Below are positions 24,640 to 36,390 of a stretch of DNA of 64,000 bases, in pieces; position 1 is the first letter of the stretch, and the number at the start of each line of letters is the position of its first letter. Position numbers and translations under genes: made by a program. The notes beneath the pieces were generated by a model. The model was not told the DNA's origin, did not search any database, and saw only the letters and a list, made by a program, of their open reading frames with translations. The stretch is from Scytalidium lignicola (taxonomy: Eukaryota; Ascomycota; Leotiomycetes), in assembly GCA_002812745.2 (NCBI GenBank), contig NCSJ02000067.1, positions 95,889 to 159,888 on the forward strand, in the 5' to 3' direction.

Positions 24640-27600
24640 TTTTCATTCTACTTATTCTGTTATATATAAGCTAATTTTGTTCTTGTCAATTAAGTCTTTA
24701 AGTATTTTACAAGCCTTGGATTTTGTCATAAAATCTACAAGGTTATTATTATCATTAATCTACTTAACCTTAATGATCTCTTGATGTTCATATGATTAGT
24801 GTAAATATATAAGGTCTATTATAAGTTGTTTCTCTTATATAATACTTAATTTGACAAAGTAATTATACAATGACTTTAAATTAGTATAAAGAATAAGTAG
24901 AATGGTCATTTCAAGGATTCTCTTAATAGTCAGCTTCAAGGCAACCTTAATATCAAATCTATAAGTTATAATGTAAAATTCTGAGGTTAGTACACTTCTG
25001 GTAACCCTCTTACACTTGATTAAAGACTAGTAGACAATATTTCCCTTTATATTAACATTTATAAGTATAATTACATACTTAATCTATAAGGAAAGGTTTA
25101 CATTATTTATAAAAGAGATGTTTGTAAACACTAGTAACTGAAGAGAATTACAGTTAAGTAGTACATACTTAAGGCTTCTTTTAACATTGTTAATTTACTA
25201 TTATAAACATTTGTTAAGTACCTTAATGTCTTTCTCTTGAGGATTAACCATCTGGGTAATAAAAAAAAGATCAAAAGCAACCTTTGGTTAACTAATAATA
25301 GTTATATATACTCTTTGAGCTTTTTTAAGCTACATATTAGTCTTTAAGTATTATTNCCTTTTATAAAGTTCCTCTTATACTAACAAGGTTTAATAGTTAA
25401 GAGCTAACAAGCTTAAGGTTCTTATATTATCATTTCTAGTTAAAGGAAATTGAGTTATCATTTAAGGTAATCAAACTATTATTGAATTTAATCAAGTTAT
25501 TGATTATAAGTATCTTCTTAGCCTTAGCCTAAAATTTAAGCTTCTTTTACTCAATGTCTGCAAAGGTATTATTAGTTAAAAACAGTATATTATTAGTTTG
25601 TAAGCTAACAATTCCAAATTCAAGGATATTAGTATACAATAAACAAGAGTTGTATATAAACTAACTTATCTGAAGTTGTTCAACATAATAGCAATAGTAA
25701 GTATTATACTAATAATTCCCTGCTTTAAGGATTTTATACAAAGGCTTAACAACCTTTAAAATAATATCTTCTCTTATACTTAACTCTATAAGAGGATGAA
25801 TATAAAAGTTGTAATTTAAGTTTGTATTCAATTAGACATAAGCTTGTAATATATCTTGTAAGTAAAGCTTTTTCTTTAGCATTATAACTGTAATAGTTAA
25901 AATCAAATGTTAATTAACTTGTTGGATTATAAGTAATTAAGTCAAAACCAAATCCTTTTTAGCATTGTTATAAGCTTAAACAACTAAGTATAACTTTTCG
26001 AAGGCTAAGCTTATTCTAACATTCTTAACCTTATTAATAAACTTAGAATTAAAGATTCTAACATCTTTTAAGATAAGTAATATAAGCATAACTTCGAATA
26101 TACTTTTTTCAAGTAATTCATTAATTTCCTTATGTTGAGATTCTTTAAATTACTCTATTAGAGGTATAGTTTGAAATTCTTATTATATATAAATTGTAAT
26201 ATCAACTATTAAAGCTTGAACAACATTCTTTCAAGGTTTATTACAATGTTGTTTAAATAACTTTGTAAGTGTAATTAGTACTAGTTAAAGTTCAACCTGA
26301 ATTATATCCTTGTTGTATTAGATTTCCTAAGCATTCTATAATTGTTAAGTATTCTGTAATTCCTGAACATTATCTTCTTTCAAGTATAGTTTTACTATAA
26401 TACTCTTGAACTCTGTAAGGCTATTCAGTAATTGTAATTTACAAGTCTCATTATTCATTTCTAATAGCTTAAATAAGCTTTTTCAACTTTTAACATATCC
26501 TTTATTACTTTCATGTTATACAAGTATGTTTGAATTAAGTAATAAGTTATAGATAACCATTGTTAAAAGTTTATTTCGTTAATTCAAGGCATCTTATACT
26601 TGTTTTTAAGCATGATAAGCCTTAATCTTGTTCATAGCCTTTTTAATTTTTATAACTTGTTAAGTTATTAAAAGGGCAAGAGCATTAAGTTTTAACATAC
26701 AAAGGAATGCCTTAAAGATAAGTAAAGTTAGTATAAGACTATTAAGGCTTATTATATTGTTTACAACCTTAATAATCATTTGTAAAGCTATATCCTTGTC
26801 AAGATCAAAGAGCTTCTCAAAGACAATTTGATATGCTTAACATAAGATAGTATAATAACATTTAACTTTTCAATTAACTAATATATCTTTACAAGTACAC
26901 ACTTAGTAAATACCCTTATCATAATAGTTAAGTACTTGAAATCCTTGTTGATAAAGCTTTTACTAATGTCATGAGTAATTAATTTAAGAGGTTCAAGGTA
27001 AGTATTAATCTAACAAGTTTATAAAGTGTTTTAAATGTATTTTGCAAAGATATTCTATAATTATTAAACAGCTTAAAAGCTTGTAACTTTGTTGACAATA
27101 TATAAAACAAGTTTATTATCAATATATATAATGTCAACCAAAATTGTATAATTAAATTTAACATTATCTTAAAGGGTAAACTTAAATCTGTTAAGTGATT
27201 TATTGTATTTTTAGCAATAACCATAAAATTAAGTAAAGTATTAAAGTATTTTATTATTAACCTTATACCTTAAACACTCTAGAATTTTGCATAACCTTTT
27301 AACTGATAAGTAATTAAAACAATAGTGTAAACAATATAATTTAACTTTAGTTAAGTAGTATATATTGTTATTGAAAGAGTCTATCAAGAAGGTGTATAAA
27401 GAGTTATCCTATAACTAAAACACATAGTTAAAACATTGAATTATAAGTATCTTATCATTAAAGGTAATAAGCTTGTTTTTGATATTGTTGTAATAGATGC
27501 TTAAACAATCTATATCAACTAGTAAAAGTAAAAATAAGATGTTTACATTAACAATATAGAATTAGACTTTGTTAAAAGGAGTATAAATATTAATTAAACT

Positions 27601-28260
27601 AATTAAGCTTGTAATACTTATTTCAAACTATACAAATATATTACCTTTTATAAATTCATCAATTGAAATAGTATTATCAAGGTTTTAATAAGCAATATAC
27701 TAGTTATAACTAGTTGTAGACTTCTTTAATACACTTGTGTTGATCATAATATTATAGAATATCTTTAATATATACTTAGAGGTGATAATAATGTTGTATA
27801 CAAAGAAGTCCTTTTCGTTATAGTCTATAATAATATGTTAAGTTGTAAGTACATGTTTAAAGGTATAATTAACAAGGAATGTTAAAGCTTTAATTGTATT
27901 TGCTGAATTGATAATACTGATGAAGGTAATATAACTTTTGATAAGCTCTTGTATAAAAGTAAAGCTTTAATCTTCATTACTCTTAATGATTACTATAAGT
28001 ACTTCAAGGTCTTCAAAATCTTCAAGATCTTTAAGATTATCAAGGTCATCATCATCAAGGTTTATAACTTCTTTACCTTTGAACTTAATAAGATATTAAT
28101 AAAATTTCTTATTAAATTGTTAATTGAATTACTTCTTAAAACAACTTTTCAACTCCTTATACTCCTTCTCAATATAATTATATAATATACAACCTTCTTT
28201 TTTATATACAAAACAATGTTTCTTGTTAAACTGTCTTCTTGACTAATTGTTCTAAGTAAA
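24640..28260 (-). pseudogene. Copia gag-pol relic
   Basis: Minus-strand translation, stops ignored. A zinc-knuckle-like CFVYKKEGC lies near 28190-28220. Reverse transcriptase is visible near 25560-25620, where the catalytic box reads SLQTNNILFLTNN, equal to QTDDTLFLAD in relatives, so both aspartates are Asn. FITQMVNPQEKDIKVLNKCL near 25200-25250 equals the AAQVTNPTxEDVKALNKRL block. The C-terminal RNase H end reads NNNLVDFMTKSKACKILKDL near 24700-24750 (family NPADAMTKSKPCxALK). All are nonfunctional. Integrase was not clearly located in 26-28 kb. Confidence 0.82.
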
Positions 28261-29754
28261 AGGACAATAACTTTGCTTATGATAACAATAATCTATAAAG
28301 AAGGTATTAGTTTGGATAACATTATTTACTTTCTCTTATATTATAATTAATGAACACAAGTCATTGAATAAGTTAATAATAATTAGTAATAACTTAAAAT
28401 AAGTATACTAACAAATTAATACATTTTAACAAGTGATAATTAACTTATTGTGGATAAAGGTATTATTCTATAAAGTAAGGTTTAAACTATGTTGAAAGTG
28501 TTATAACTTACTTAAGAGTAATTAAAAGTATTTAAAGGTTAGTTTACTTTTATTTTAGGTTATAATTAACTTAAGGTTTACTTTATTCTACTTTAACAAT
28601 ATACTTCTCTTATATTCAAGGCTTTTAAAGTAATCATGAACTTTAACATACAACTCTTTGAAAGATGAAGTAGCTAAAGTATTATTAGTATAAAAGAAGT
28701 TTAAGGCTAAGCTTTTCAACATATTAAGAAAGGCTTTTACTTAAGCTTATTATAATACATTAACTTTTCTACAAATATTATAAAAAATAATAAGTTTGAA
28801 GTCAAAGTTATCTTTATCATTATTGTACTTACCTTCTTCAATATACATCTTTACTAAGTTTATAAGTTCTTTCTTATACTCTTATACTTGATATAATAAT
28901 AAAGAAAGCTTAATTTACAAAAGAGTATTCCTTGTTTATAACAAAGGTAGTATACTTAAGTATAAAGGAGTATTCTTTACTTATAACAAAGGTAATAACC
29001 TTAAACATATAAGTATATTCTCTGCTTATACTGATAATAATATACTTGAACATAAAAGGGTTTATTACTGAGTTTAAGCTTTAGAAGCTTCTAAAGCATT
29101 GTATATTTCTTCTTCATCTTCTTTTAAAGTATTGATCAAAAGTAGTTTTTCACTACTAAGTTTGTGATTAATTATATTTAAGAAGGTTTAACTATACTTT
29201 TAAATATATTTGTTAATCTCATTATTAGTCCATTTTACAAGTTCTTCCTTTTTTAGTATTTCAACTATTTTATATAATATTAGTGTTTTATCACTTTTAA
29301 TCTATATTCCTTATACTTATAAGAATATTCAAAAGGTTTTTAAGGTGTTAATAATAACTTTTACAAAAGAAGCTTTTATAAAGTTATAAAAGTCTTCTTT
29401 GAAAGCTTCTTACAAGTTATAATTAGTTTATTCCTTATCCTTATACTTATATTATTTAAATTTAACATATTTATTAAGCTTTACAATGGTTATAATAGAT
29501 AGATTAAAAGTAAAATCAATAAATTGATCTTCAGAACCTTCTTCCCTTGAGTTGTCTACTATCTTAAGCCTTGGATCTTCTTTTTCCTTAATATTAAGTA
29601 AGGATAAAGTTTGCCTTACAATGACTATGAGATTAAAGCTAGAAACAAGTTTGAAGGACATATCCTTAAACAGTTTCAACTTATTACTCAAAGGGTTTGT
29701 AATCACCTAAACTGTTTACTCTTCTTTAGCTTAGATCCTTGTATTATAAGCCTT

Positions 29755-30080
29755 GTAAAAGTTGAAGATACTAAAGTTAAAAGTGTTGAAAGTATTAAAG
29801 TAAGAAGAAGTTAAAGTAGAAGAAAGTCAAAGATGTTAAAAATGCTTAAGATGTTAAAGTAGAAGGAAATTGAATTAAGAGGAAGTCAAAGTAAGAAGAA
29901 GTTAAAGGTACTTAAGTAAGGAGAAGTTAAAATAGAAAAAAAGTTAAAGATATTGAAGGTATTAAAGTAAAAGTAAAATAAAAAGAAGTTAATACTTTAA
30001 TAAAAAGAATTCAGAAGTGATAAAGTAAAGGATTTTAAGAATAAGAAGTTAAGAATATTAAGAGTACAAAAGCTAAAGGT
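29755..30080 (+). repeat. purine-biased AAGTTAAAG-rich low-complexity tract
   Basis: The plus strand is built from recurring words such as AGAAGTTAAAG, GTATTAAAG and AAGTCAAAG and is nearly free of C, a marked strand asymmetry. It lies inside the Copia element in the expected gag region. It may be the remains of a tandem lysine/glutamate-rich coding repeat. Confidence 0.5.
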
Positions 30081-30803
30081 ATTATAATTATAAGCTGACT
30101 TTACTCTTAATTGTTAATTATATATTTTGTATATACAAGTTAAAGTAATAATAAGTAATAAGTTATGTTATACAAAGTGAAAAGATATGTTAAAATATAA
30201 AAAGATATCTTAATAAGACAAAAAGTTGTTTTAATAAACAATAAAGTACTTTACAGAATAGAAAAGTACTTCAAAAGACAAGAAAGTGTTTTAGTAAGTA
30301 GTAAAGTACTTTAAGAAGGGTAAATTGTATTGAGAAGGATAGAAGAACATACTAAGTAATTATGAAGGTATAAAAGGAAGCTAGTTAGAGAAAGTGCAAA
30401 TAGATGGATTTTGTTGAGAAGATGCTAGTTGAAGGTTCAAGAGTATGTAAAAATTATGGAAGAAGATGTAATAAGTGAGAATTAAAGGATTGAAGGTTAA
30501 GGAGGTTGTAAAGGTAAAAACCAGTGGTTTTGTATATAAATTGACTATGCATTACTAATGCAAGTCTATGTTTTCAAAGTCGAAAGGACAGGCCTTAAAG
30601 ATATTCAATAGCTTAATCAAGTTATTCTTTAGTAAAAAAGACTAGAGATCGAAGGTCTCAAAAACCTGCTCTTAATAAAGGTTTAACGTAGGTGAAATTG
30701 CTCTTTGGACCGGAGTCATCAAAGTAGCACAAATCACATAGGCTAACCTCCCTCTTCAGAGTGATAAACCGTATGTTCTGATCTGTAAGATCTAACTGAT
30801 CAG

Positions 30804-31038
30804 TGTTGGTTCACCTCTACGGTGAACGTACATCTTCAATATATAGAGGTAATATGTGTTGATATGGTAGTTTTATTATTGTTAGCTATAGGTAAGTTTG
30901 TACTGTGGTAATTATATGAGGAGTACTGCTGTGTAATACCACCCTCCTTTACTGCAACCGAACTAGCCTTATCTTATCTACACATGTACTTAATCTACAT
31001 ATGATTCTAACTTACATGTGATCATGCTAACAATAACA
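30804..31038 (-). repeat. Copia LTR, less-mutated copy (5' LTR)
   Basis: Begins TGTTGGTTCACC and ends in AATAACA (or CTAACA at 31032). It keeps C and G at many positions changed in the 24.2-kb copy (CTCTACGGTGAACG against CTTTACAGTGAATG). It therefore approximates the unmutated LTR of this family. Confidence 0.85.
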
Positions 31039-33640
31039 TATATATATTCAATATTAAGTTTGTAAACAAAATCAAAAATAAAAGAACTAAAAAAGCTTTT
31101 AAAAAGTTATAACTTATAGTATAAGCTTATAAAGACAATGGGAAAAAGCTTGTTTTAGCCTAATCATTTACTATTTAACATGTTAACTAGTATATTATTC
31201 TTTATATCACTGTTATAAAGTATAAAAACATAAGCTTGTACTTATAAGATATTTTACAAGTGTATATACAATTTATTATTTTGTTAAATCAGGGTTTCTA
31301 TATATAATTACCTTTAAAGCTTATAGAATAACTTAGTCTTTACAAAAGTTTAATTTTACAAGTTATAAAACTACTTTACAAAGTCTTTAAAGCTAAAAAC
31401 CATTAATTCTAAACTTATTACTCTTATTATATTAAAGTGCTTATTATAAAACTATTAATATATAACCTTTGCTTATTATATAACACTAAACCTTTTAATG
31501 TTATAAGCTTTTAAATTAATAATACTTTATTTGTCAAAAACATTTAATTTGTTAAACTTAAATAAGAATAACTGAAAAAATGTTAATTTTCTAATAAAAA
31601 AACATAAAACATTAACTATTAACAAAGAAATCAAATTTAATAAAAGTATTATACAATTAAAAGATATAAGGATTTTACTTATTTAAAAGTGTTAATATAT
31701 TAACTTACAACTTATAATAGGAAAAGTAGTTATTATAACAAGTTTATAAGGAATTGTATACTAAAACCTTATTACTAAAAAGTAATATATTATATAATAC
31801 ACTTAAAGAGCATATATAACTTCAGTTTATTAATTAAAAGTATTATATAACTTATTAATAATTGTTTAAACTATTAATCTTAGTCAAGAAGATATGAAAT
31901 CACTGAATAAACACTTATAATAACAAATCCAGAATATTATTNAAAAAAATACAATTTGTCAAGCTTAATAAGAAGATATAATTATTAATCTTTATAAACA
32001 TCTTATTTATAAATAACAAAAACTTATTATTATAAATTAATTACATTATAATATTTGCAAACTAGAAAAGAAATACAAATATATTATATTAAACATTAAT
32101 CAAGTACAAAAGAGTTATACATAATGTTTTAACTTTACAATTATACAAAATAACTTACAAATTTAATATAAAAGTTATAATTAAGTTAACTATTAAAGGA
32201 ATTCTCAAAATTAACTTTTTACTAATTATATATATAAATTCAAGATTATTATATAATTACCTTGTTAAGTTAAGAACTATATAAGAAAAGTAACTTATAA
32301 TTAACATAATATGTCTTTGTTAAATGTATAAACAACATTAAATTGTTAAAGTACAATAAATTAAAAGAATTACAAATTTAACTAATTCGATGATTAAAGG
32401 AAAGTCATTTAATACTCTAAAACAACTATTAGATATAAATAAAGTATAATTAAAAGTAATAGAATAAGTAAAACATAACAGTATAAGTAGTAGAACAAAG
32501 AATTATACAGAGAAGAGATTCAGAATTATTTCTAATTAGGCAATTAATATATGATTAGGAAAACTCTGTAAATTTAAGCATTTTGAGAGTTATAATGTAT
32601 AACTATTTTTAAAGTGATTCTAATATTAGTAGAATAGTAATTATATATATGTGATATTCATATGTCCTTATAAGCTAGTCCTGATTAGGTAATAGGAATG
32701 AGCAAAACTCTTACAGCCTTACTCTCTTACCTTTAATCGTACAACAATTATAGATTAGCACAACAGTATATTATATATATTACATATTATACTACGTACT
32801 ACAGGTGAACCGACAATAAGAATACAATTATATTAATTTCTATAATTGTTGTTAACTTCTTTATTTTCTTTATAAAGCTTTTTAATTATTTGATTAATAG
32901 TACAAAGTATCTTTTAACTTAAATTTGCATTTTTAGATTTTCTTAGTCTGTTAAGAATGTTCATGTATATTATCTTATATATAACTTCTAACNTTTTTAA
33001 GTATTTAACTTTATAATATTTTAAAGTTTATTATAAGCTTATTGTTTTCATATTTAATTAACGTTTTATAATTAAAGTATAAAATAATTTTAAGGTTATT
33101 TTAAGTTATAATGTTAAATGAAATTAAAGTGTTGTATAATAATATAATTAATATTTTTAAGCTGATTTTCCNTTTTTTTAAATAATGATTATAACTTTAT
33201 AAATCGTTAAATTTTAGTTATTTACAATTTAAAGTTTTATTTTACGTTTTATAAAGAAGTTAGATTTAATTATAAGCTATTATACTTGTTATATTATAAT
33301 ATCTAAAGTAAAAGCTTTTATGAATACATATAAAGAAATAAAAGCTTAACTTTTAATNAATAAAAATAAGAATCTGTTATAATTATAATGTTTAATCTTT
33401 TAAAAGTCTTAATAAGTATAAAAACTACTTAGCAAATCACTTAGGATAATAGTATTAATTATATGTTAAAAACTTATATTAACCGATCTGTTAAGATAAA
33501 GGAAAAGTTTTATTTTATGTAGTTTGAGTTTTTGCATTGTATTAATATCGTTAATTTTTAATATATGCTTTAAGACATTGTTAAAACTATTATCAAAAAC
33601 AATTTTATCATTGAATTTGAAGGAGAAAGATTTAATAAGA
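31039..33640. other. AT-rich, nothing recognised
   Basis: Very AT-rich sequence with N positions beside homopolymers. No domain can be read in any frame. Confidence 0.5.
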
Positions 33641-33689
33641 ACCTAAATTCTTACAGTATTTACCTTGCCCTCTTACATCTGCTAAGCTA

Positions 33690-34020
33690 TCAATTGACTT
33701 TCCGACACTTATTCCACAGACATGCAGAATCACGAGTGTTCTTATGAATATTAACGTGGATTACTTCTAAAGCACATCTCTTTGTGGATTTTCTTGCACG
33801 CTCCCTGGTCACTTTTGCCGGCGGCGCCTTCATCATGGTGCCAATTATACTGATAATTGTGTGGCCTTCTGTTGTCACCTGCTTGATCATTACCAACGTC
33901 TCAGTTATGTTTTTTGCTGTGCCCGTTAAGTTTTTGGTAGGCTCGTCCAACATAAAAGCCCTAACCGTCTATAGACAAGTGCCCCGAGCCCTGGGGGACA
34001 TTAATTTGGGGGATACTTAA
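33690..34020 (+). pseudogene. C-terminal fragment of a DUF6594-type membrane protein
   Basis: The frame ending at 34020 reads DFLARSLVTFAGGAFIMVPI, then LIIVWPSVVTCLIITNVSVM and FFAVPVKFLVG, two adjacent hydrophobic segments. This matches the conserved C-terminus of the fungal DUF6594 family (R-x-VxxxGGxxLIVPMLIM...SLITxSVxVxLFA). In the family the next stretch is a third helix with AAYAAVLVVFVG. Here it is replaced by SSNIKALTVYRQVPRALGD, so the end is altered. The N-terminal part is missing because the AT-rich block begins about 50-100 bp upstream. The family has no established biochemical role that I know of. Confidence 0.7.
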
Positions 34021-34037
34021 ATACACGCAACACTTAC

Positions 34038-34440
34038 CTAAATACACGCTGACTGGGATCCAGACCAAGTACCGTTTTCAAAAACAAATGTTATAGTATC
34101 CCCAGGGTAAAAGGTTTCCCCTCCACTGAAGACATCAAAATATGCTTGAATGGCATCTTTCTGGCCCTTAGCGTAATTCCCGGTCTACCGGTCCACCTCT
34201 CCTACCACTTCAACACTTAACACCCAATATTCAACCACAAAGGATCCAGGATCGTGACGCCTAAGAAGATCTGCAATAGCGTGTAAAAGTCGTGTAATGG
34301 TGGCGGTAGGGGTTTTCTGTAGAGAGTAATTATTATGCGGGTTATAGAAGGGGGTCGAACAAATTTGGAAGTTCGTGCAGAGCTCTAGGCCCAAGCATAC
34401 ATTCACTATTGTCTAGGGAAAGATCTTAGCAACAGCCTTT
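34038..34440 (-). pseudogene. fragment, possibly of a fungal secreted S41-type peptidase-like protein
   Basis: One minus-strand frame runs from about 34406 to 34038 with a single TAG at 34187-34185. The downstream part reads NYAKGQKDAIQAYFDVFSGG, then ETFYPGDTITFVFENGTW. The YFDVFSGG and YPGDT...FENGT wording resembles a region I associate with fungal secreted S41-like peptidases; this is recollection, not a search. The frame ends at a stop immediately followed by GTAAGT, so it may be an exon whose final Trp codon was mutated. No catalytic Ser/Lys is visible in this fragment. Confidence 0.35.
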
Positions 34441-34538
34441 TCGCTGTTAAAAATAGTTGTATATAATTGTGTAGATCACCTCACTTTCACAGATAATAGC
34501 AAAACAACAACACCAACATTAATGCAATCCAACTCCAA

Positions 34539-35488
34539 ATGTTCACACACCTTCCCCTCTAAATCCGTCTCCGCATCTGGGAAACAATCCTCCACCAACC
34601 CCGCATCGTATACATAAACATGCGGTATCTACCCGTTGATCAAACTGCATTTGGATGCGATAGCAATGAAGATGACGATGGCTCCAAGTTTGAGTGCCTT
34701 TGCTCGACACCCGTCCCTGTACTCCTTCACCTCTGCTTCGAAACACGCACCCTCGCTCTCGCGCACTACGAGCTCAACTTTGGCCATGCCAATGCCCCAG
34801 CCTTGCATCCACGAATAGTACATAAGCACGGATTTAGTATCAAGGGCAAAGAGTACGAAACAATGACTGAGAAGCTGAGGTAGCCAAATATGCACCGAAA
34901 ATCTATTTCAATCTTGAGCACGATACGGTGGCTTTAAGTCGGACATTGTTGCCGCATGGGGAAGAGCCTAGGCGGAGGAAGGCTCATTTCCCGTATAACA
35001 AGCATTTTGAGTTTGAGCAACTACAGAAAATTGAGAATTTAGCATTGAATATAAATACTGATTCGGGGTTATATTCCTGGTATTTGTTTGCTTATCTGGG
35101 TTATCATATAGGATTGGGAAGCTTTCAGAAATTGAAGAACTGGTATTTTTATTTGGAATCTGATGATGTGGATCCAATACAGGGAATGGAGCTCGAGGAT
35201 TTGAGAGAGAAAGTGGAGAAAGATGGAGATGAAGGAATAGCACAAGAGTTTGTGGATAGGTGGAGAATTGTATTTCAGGGAGAGGAAGTTGTTCATGGTG
35301 AGGGTATGGAGGGACTGAGAAATATTTGCAAGAATGGTTTTAATAAGCGACATCAGTTGAGGGAATTGTTATTAAAGGATGGAGCAAGTCTAGATGAGGT
35401 GCTGAAATGCGTCTGGGTGAGAGAGATGGGTGGGGATGAATCGATGATTGAGCGAGAGTTGGTAACTTGGTACGCAGAAGGGGGATGA
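34539..35488 (+). pseudogene. 2EXR domain protein with a nonsense codon at position 8
   Basis: From ATG 34539 the frame reads MFTHLPL, TAA (34560-34562), IRLRIWETILHQPRIV. This is the start of the fungal 2EXR domain (FxxLPxEIRLKIWxxAL), with the stop in place of the conserved Glu. It continues with VPVLLHLCFETRTLALAHYE. A 62-bp intron (34818-34879, GTACAT donor, ATGAC near the acceptor GCTGAG) joins it in phase 0 to VAKYAPKIYFNLEHDTVALS, the second half of the domain. The C-terminal 170 residues to 35488 are helix-rich and charged. Apart from the stop the gene is open, so the lesion may be recent or a sequencing error. 2EXR proteins are expanded in fungi and their function is not established. 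Confidence 0.75.
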
Positions 35489-35612
35489 GTTATCAATACG
35501 AAAACACAAGAATACTCTAGACACATCATAGACATGCCTTATACACTCAATAAAAGTGATTCAGCTAGTTCGCCAAAGCTTGATTATAGATAAGAACCTC
35601 ACAGTGTTGGAA

Positions 35613-35724
35613 TTGATTTGATTTGATTTGAATATAGACTACTATTCAACTCAAATCAAATCATAAAAACGTACTATTCAAATCAAATCAAATAATATTT
35701 GAATATTCGAATAATTATTCGAAT
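35613..35724. repeat. inverted repeats: GATTTGATTT hairpin and ATTCGAAT palindrome
   Basis: A 21-bp arm at 35614-35634 pairs with 35643-35663 (one mismatch, 8-nt loop), built from TGATTTGATTTGATTTGAA. A further copy of the arm occurs at about 35676-35692. It is followed by a perfect 20-bp palindrome at 35705-35724 (half site ATTCGAATAA). It lies at the boundary between an island and a RIP block. Confidence 0.8.
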
Positions 35725-36015
35725 AGTATATCACGTGATTACGCTAAACCTAAATTAGTTTAGTTTTTGTTGACAAATATATTATATAATACAAACTAAT
35801 CTTAAATAGGAATAACTCGATTTCTTATCTCTTATCAGTTTGATTTGTAATGTTACACCTTAAAATTCTATCATTTTGTTTTACTTTACAAATCTAACAA
35901 TTTAATTAATAACTCAACAACAAAGTAATATTATAATTTGAAATCAAGTATTATAAATAGTTATGATTTATAATATATTTAAAAATTGTTTAAAAATCAT
36001 TTGAATGTTGTTTAG
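35725..36015. other. AT-rich flank of the second Gypsy element
   Basis: Strongly AT-rich, no gene seen. Confidence 0.5.
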
Positions 36016-36374
36016 TATTATAAAACTACGCTATCCAGGTTACTGGATAGCTGAGGGTAAGGTAGATGTTCAAGGACAACGGAAATGTATAACACATAAG
36101 CAAGCAACTAAGTCAAGGGTAAGATCTAGTGATGTATTTAGGTTGAACATGAGGAGTCTACTTTCATGTTCCTATAATGTGCTTATATAGATAATGAAAT
36201 ACTGCTGGACTCTTGGATCCCCAGGTCTCAAGGTCTTAAGTCAATGGACCTTAGACCCCCTAGGTCTCAAGTCCTTATCATATGACTGCTTAATTGTTAG
36301 GTTCTCTTGTACAACGTATCTGTACTAAGCTTCAGGCTTACATTAATTAGTGTATTATAGTAAAACCTATAACA
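36016..36374 (-). repeat. LTR of second Gypsy element (3' LTR)
   Basis: 359 bp, TATTATAAAAC...CCTATAACA. The first dinucleotide TA corresponds to TG in the other copy. It aligns throughout with 42823-43181. Differences between the two go in both directions and are mostly transitions, so each copy was mutated independently. Confidence 0.88.
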
Positions 36375-36390
36375 TTATCCCCTTTCTTAC
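36375..36390 (-). other. polypurine tract of the second Gypsy element
   Basis: On the minus strand AAGAAAGGGGATAA immediately precedes the LTR start TGTTATAGG. This confirms minus-strand orientation. Confidence 0.75.

Larger units (their letters stand above)
24185..31038 (-). mobile_element. Ty1/Copia retrotransposon with two LTRs, RIP-degraded
   Basis: About 6.85 kb bounded by two direct copies of one sequence: 24185-24418 and 30804-31038. The internal coding relic reads on the minus strand, so the 30.8-kb copy is the 5' LTR. No 5-bp target duplication is visible (TTAAT on the left versus TATAT or ATAAC on the right), and neither primer-binding site nor polypurine tract is clear, perhaps erased by RIP. 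The part nearest the 5' LTR (30480-30803) is less AT-rich than the rest. Confidence 0.85.
16731..33640. other. large AT-rich, RIP-like block
   Basis: About 17 kb of very AT-rich DNA with almost no CpG. It contains a LINE relic (21440-22830), a Copia element with both LTRs (24185-31038) and stretches (17.8-21.4, 22.9-24.1 and 31.05-33.64 kb) in which I recognise nothing. All open frames here are short, compositionally biased and probably noncoding. The block looks like heterochromatin formed from repeats mutated by RIP. Confidence 0.75.

Noticed and set aside
27949..28185. 78-codon frame rich in Phe, Lys and Ile
   Set aside because: It is the antisense of the Copia gag region in AT-rich DNA; composition explains it.
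24185..31038. 5-bp target duplication for the Copia element
   Set aside because: The flanking 5-mers do not match under either choice of LTR end; not claimed.
34968..35353. Minus-strand frames of 91-94 codons
   Set aside because: Antisense shadows of the 2EXR gene C-terminal exon.
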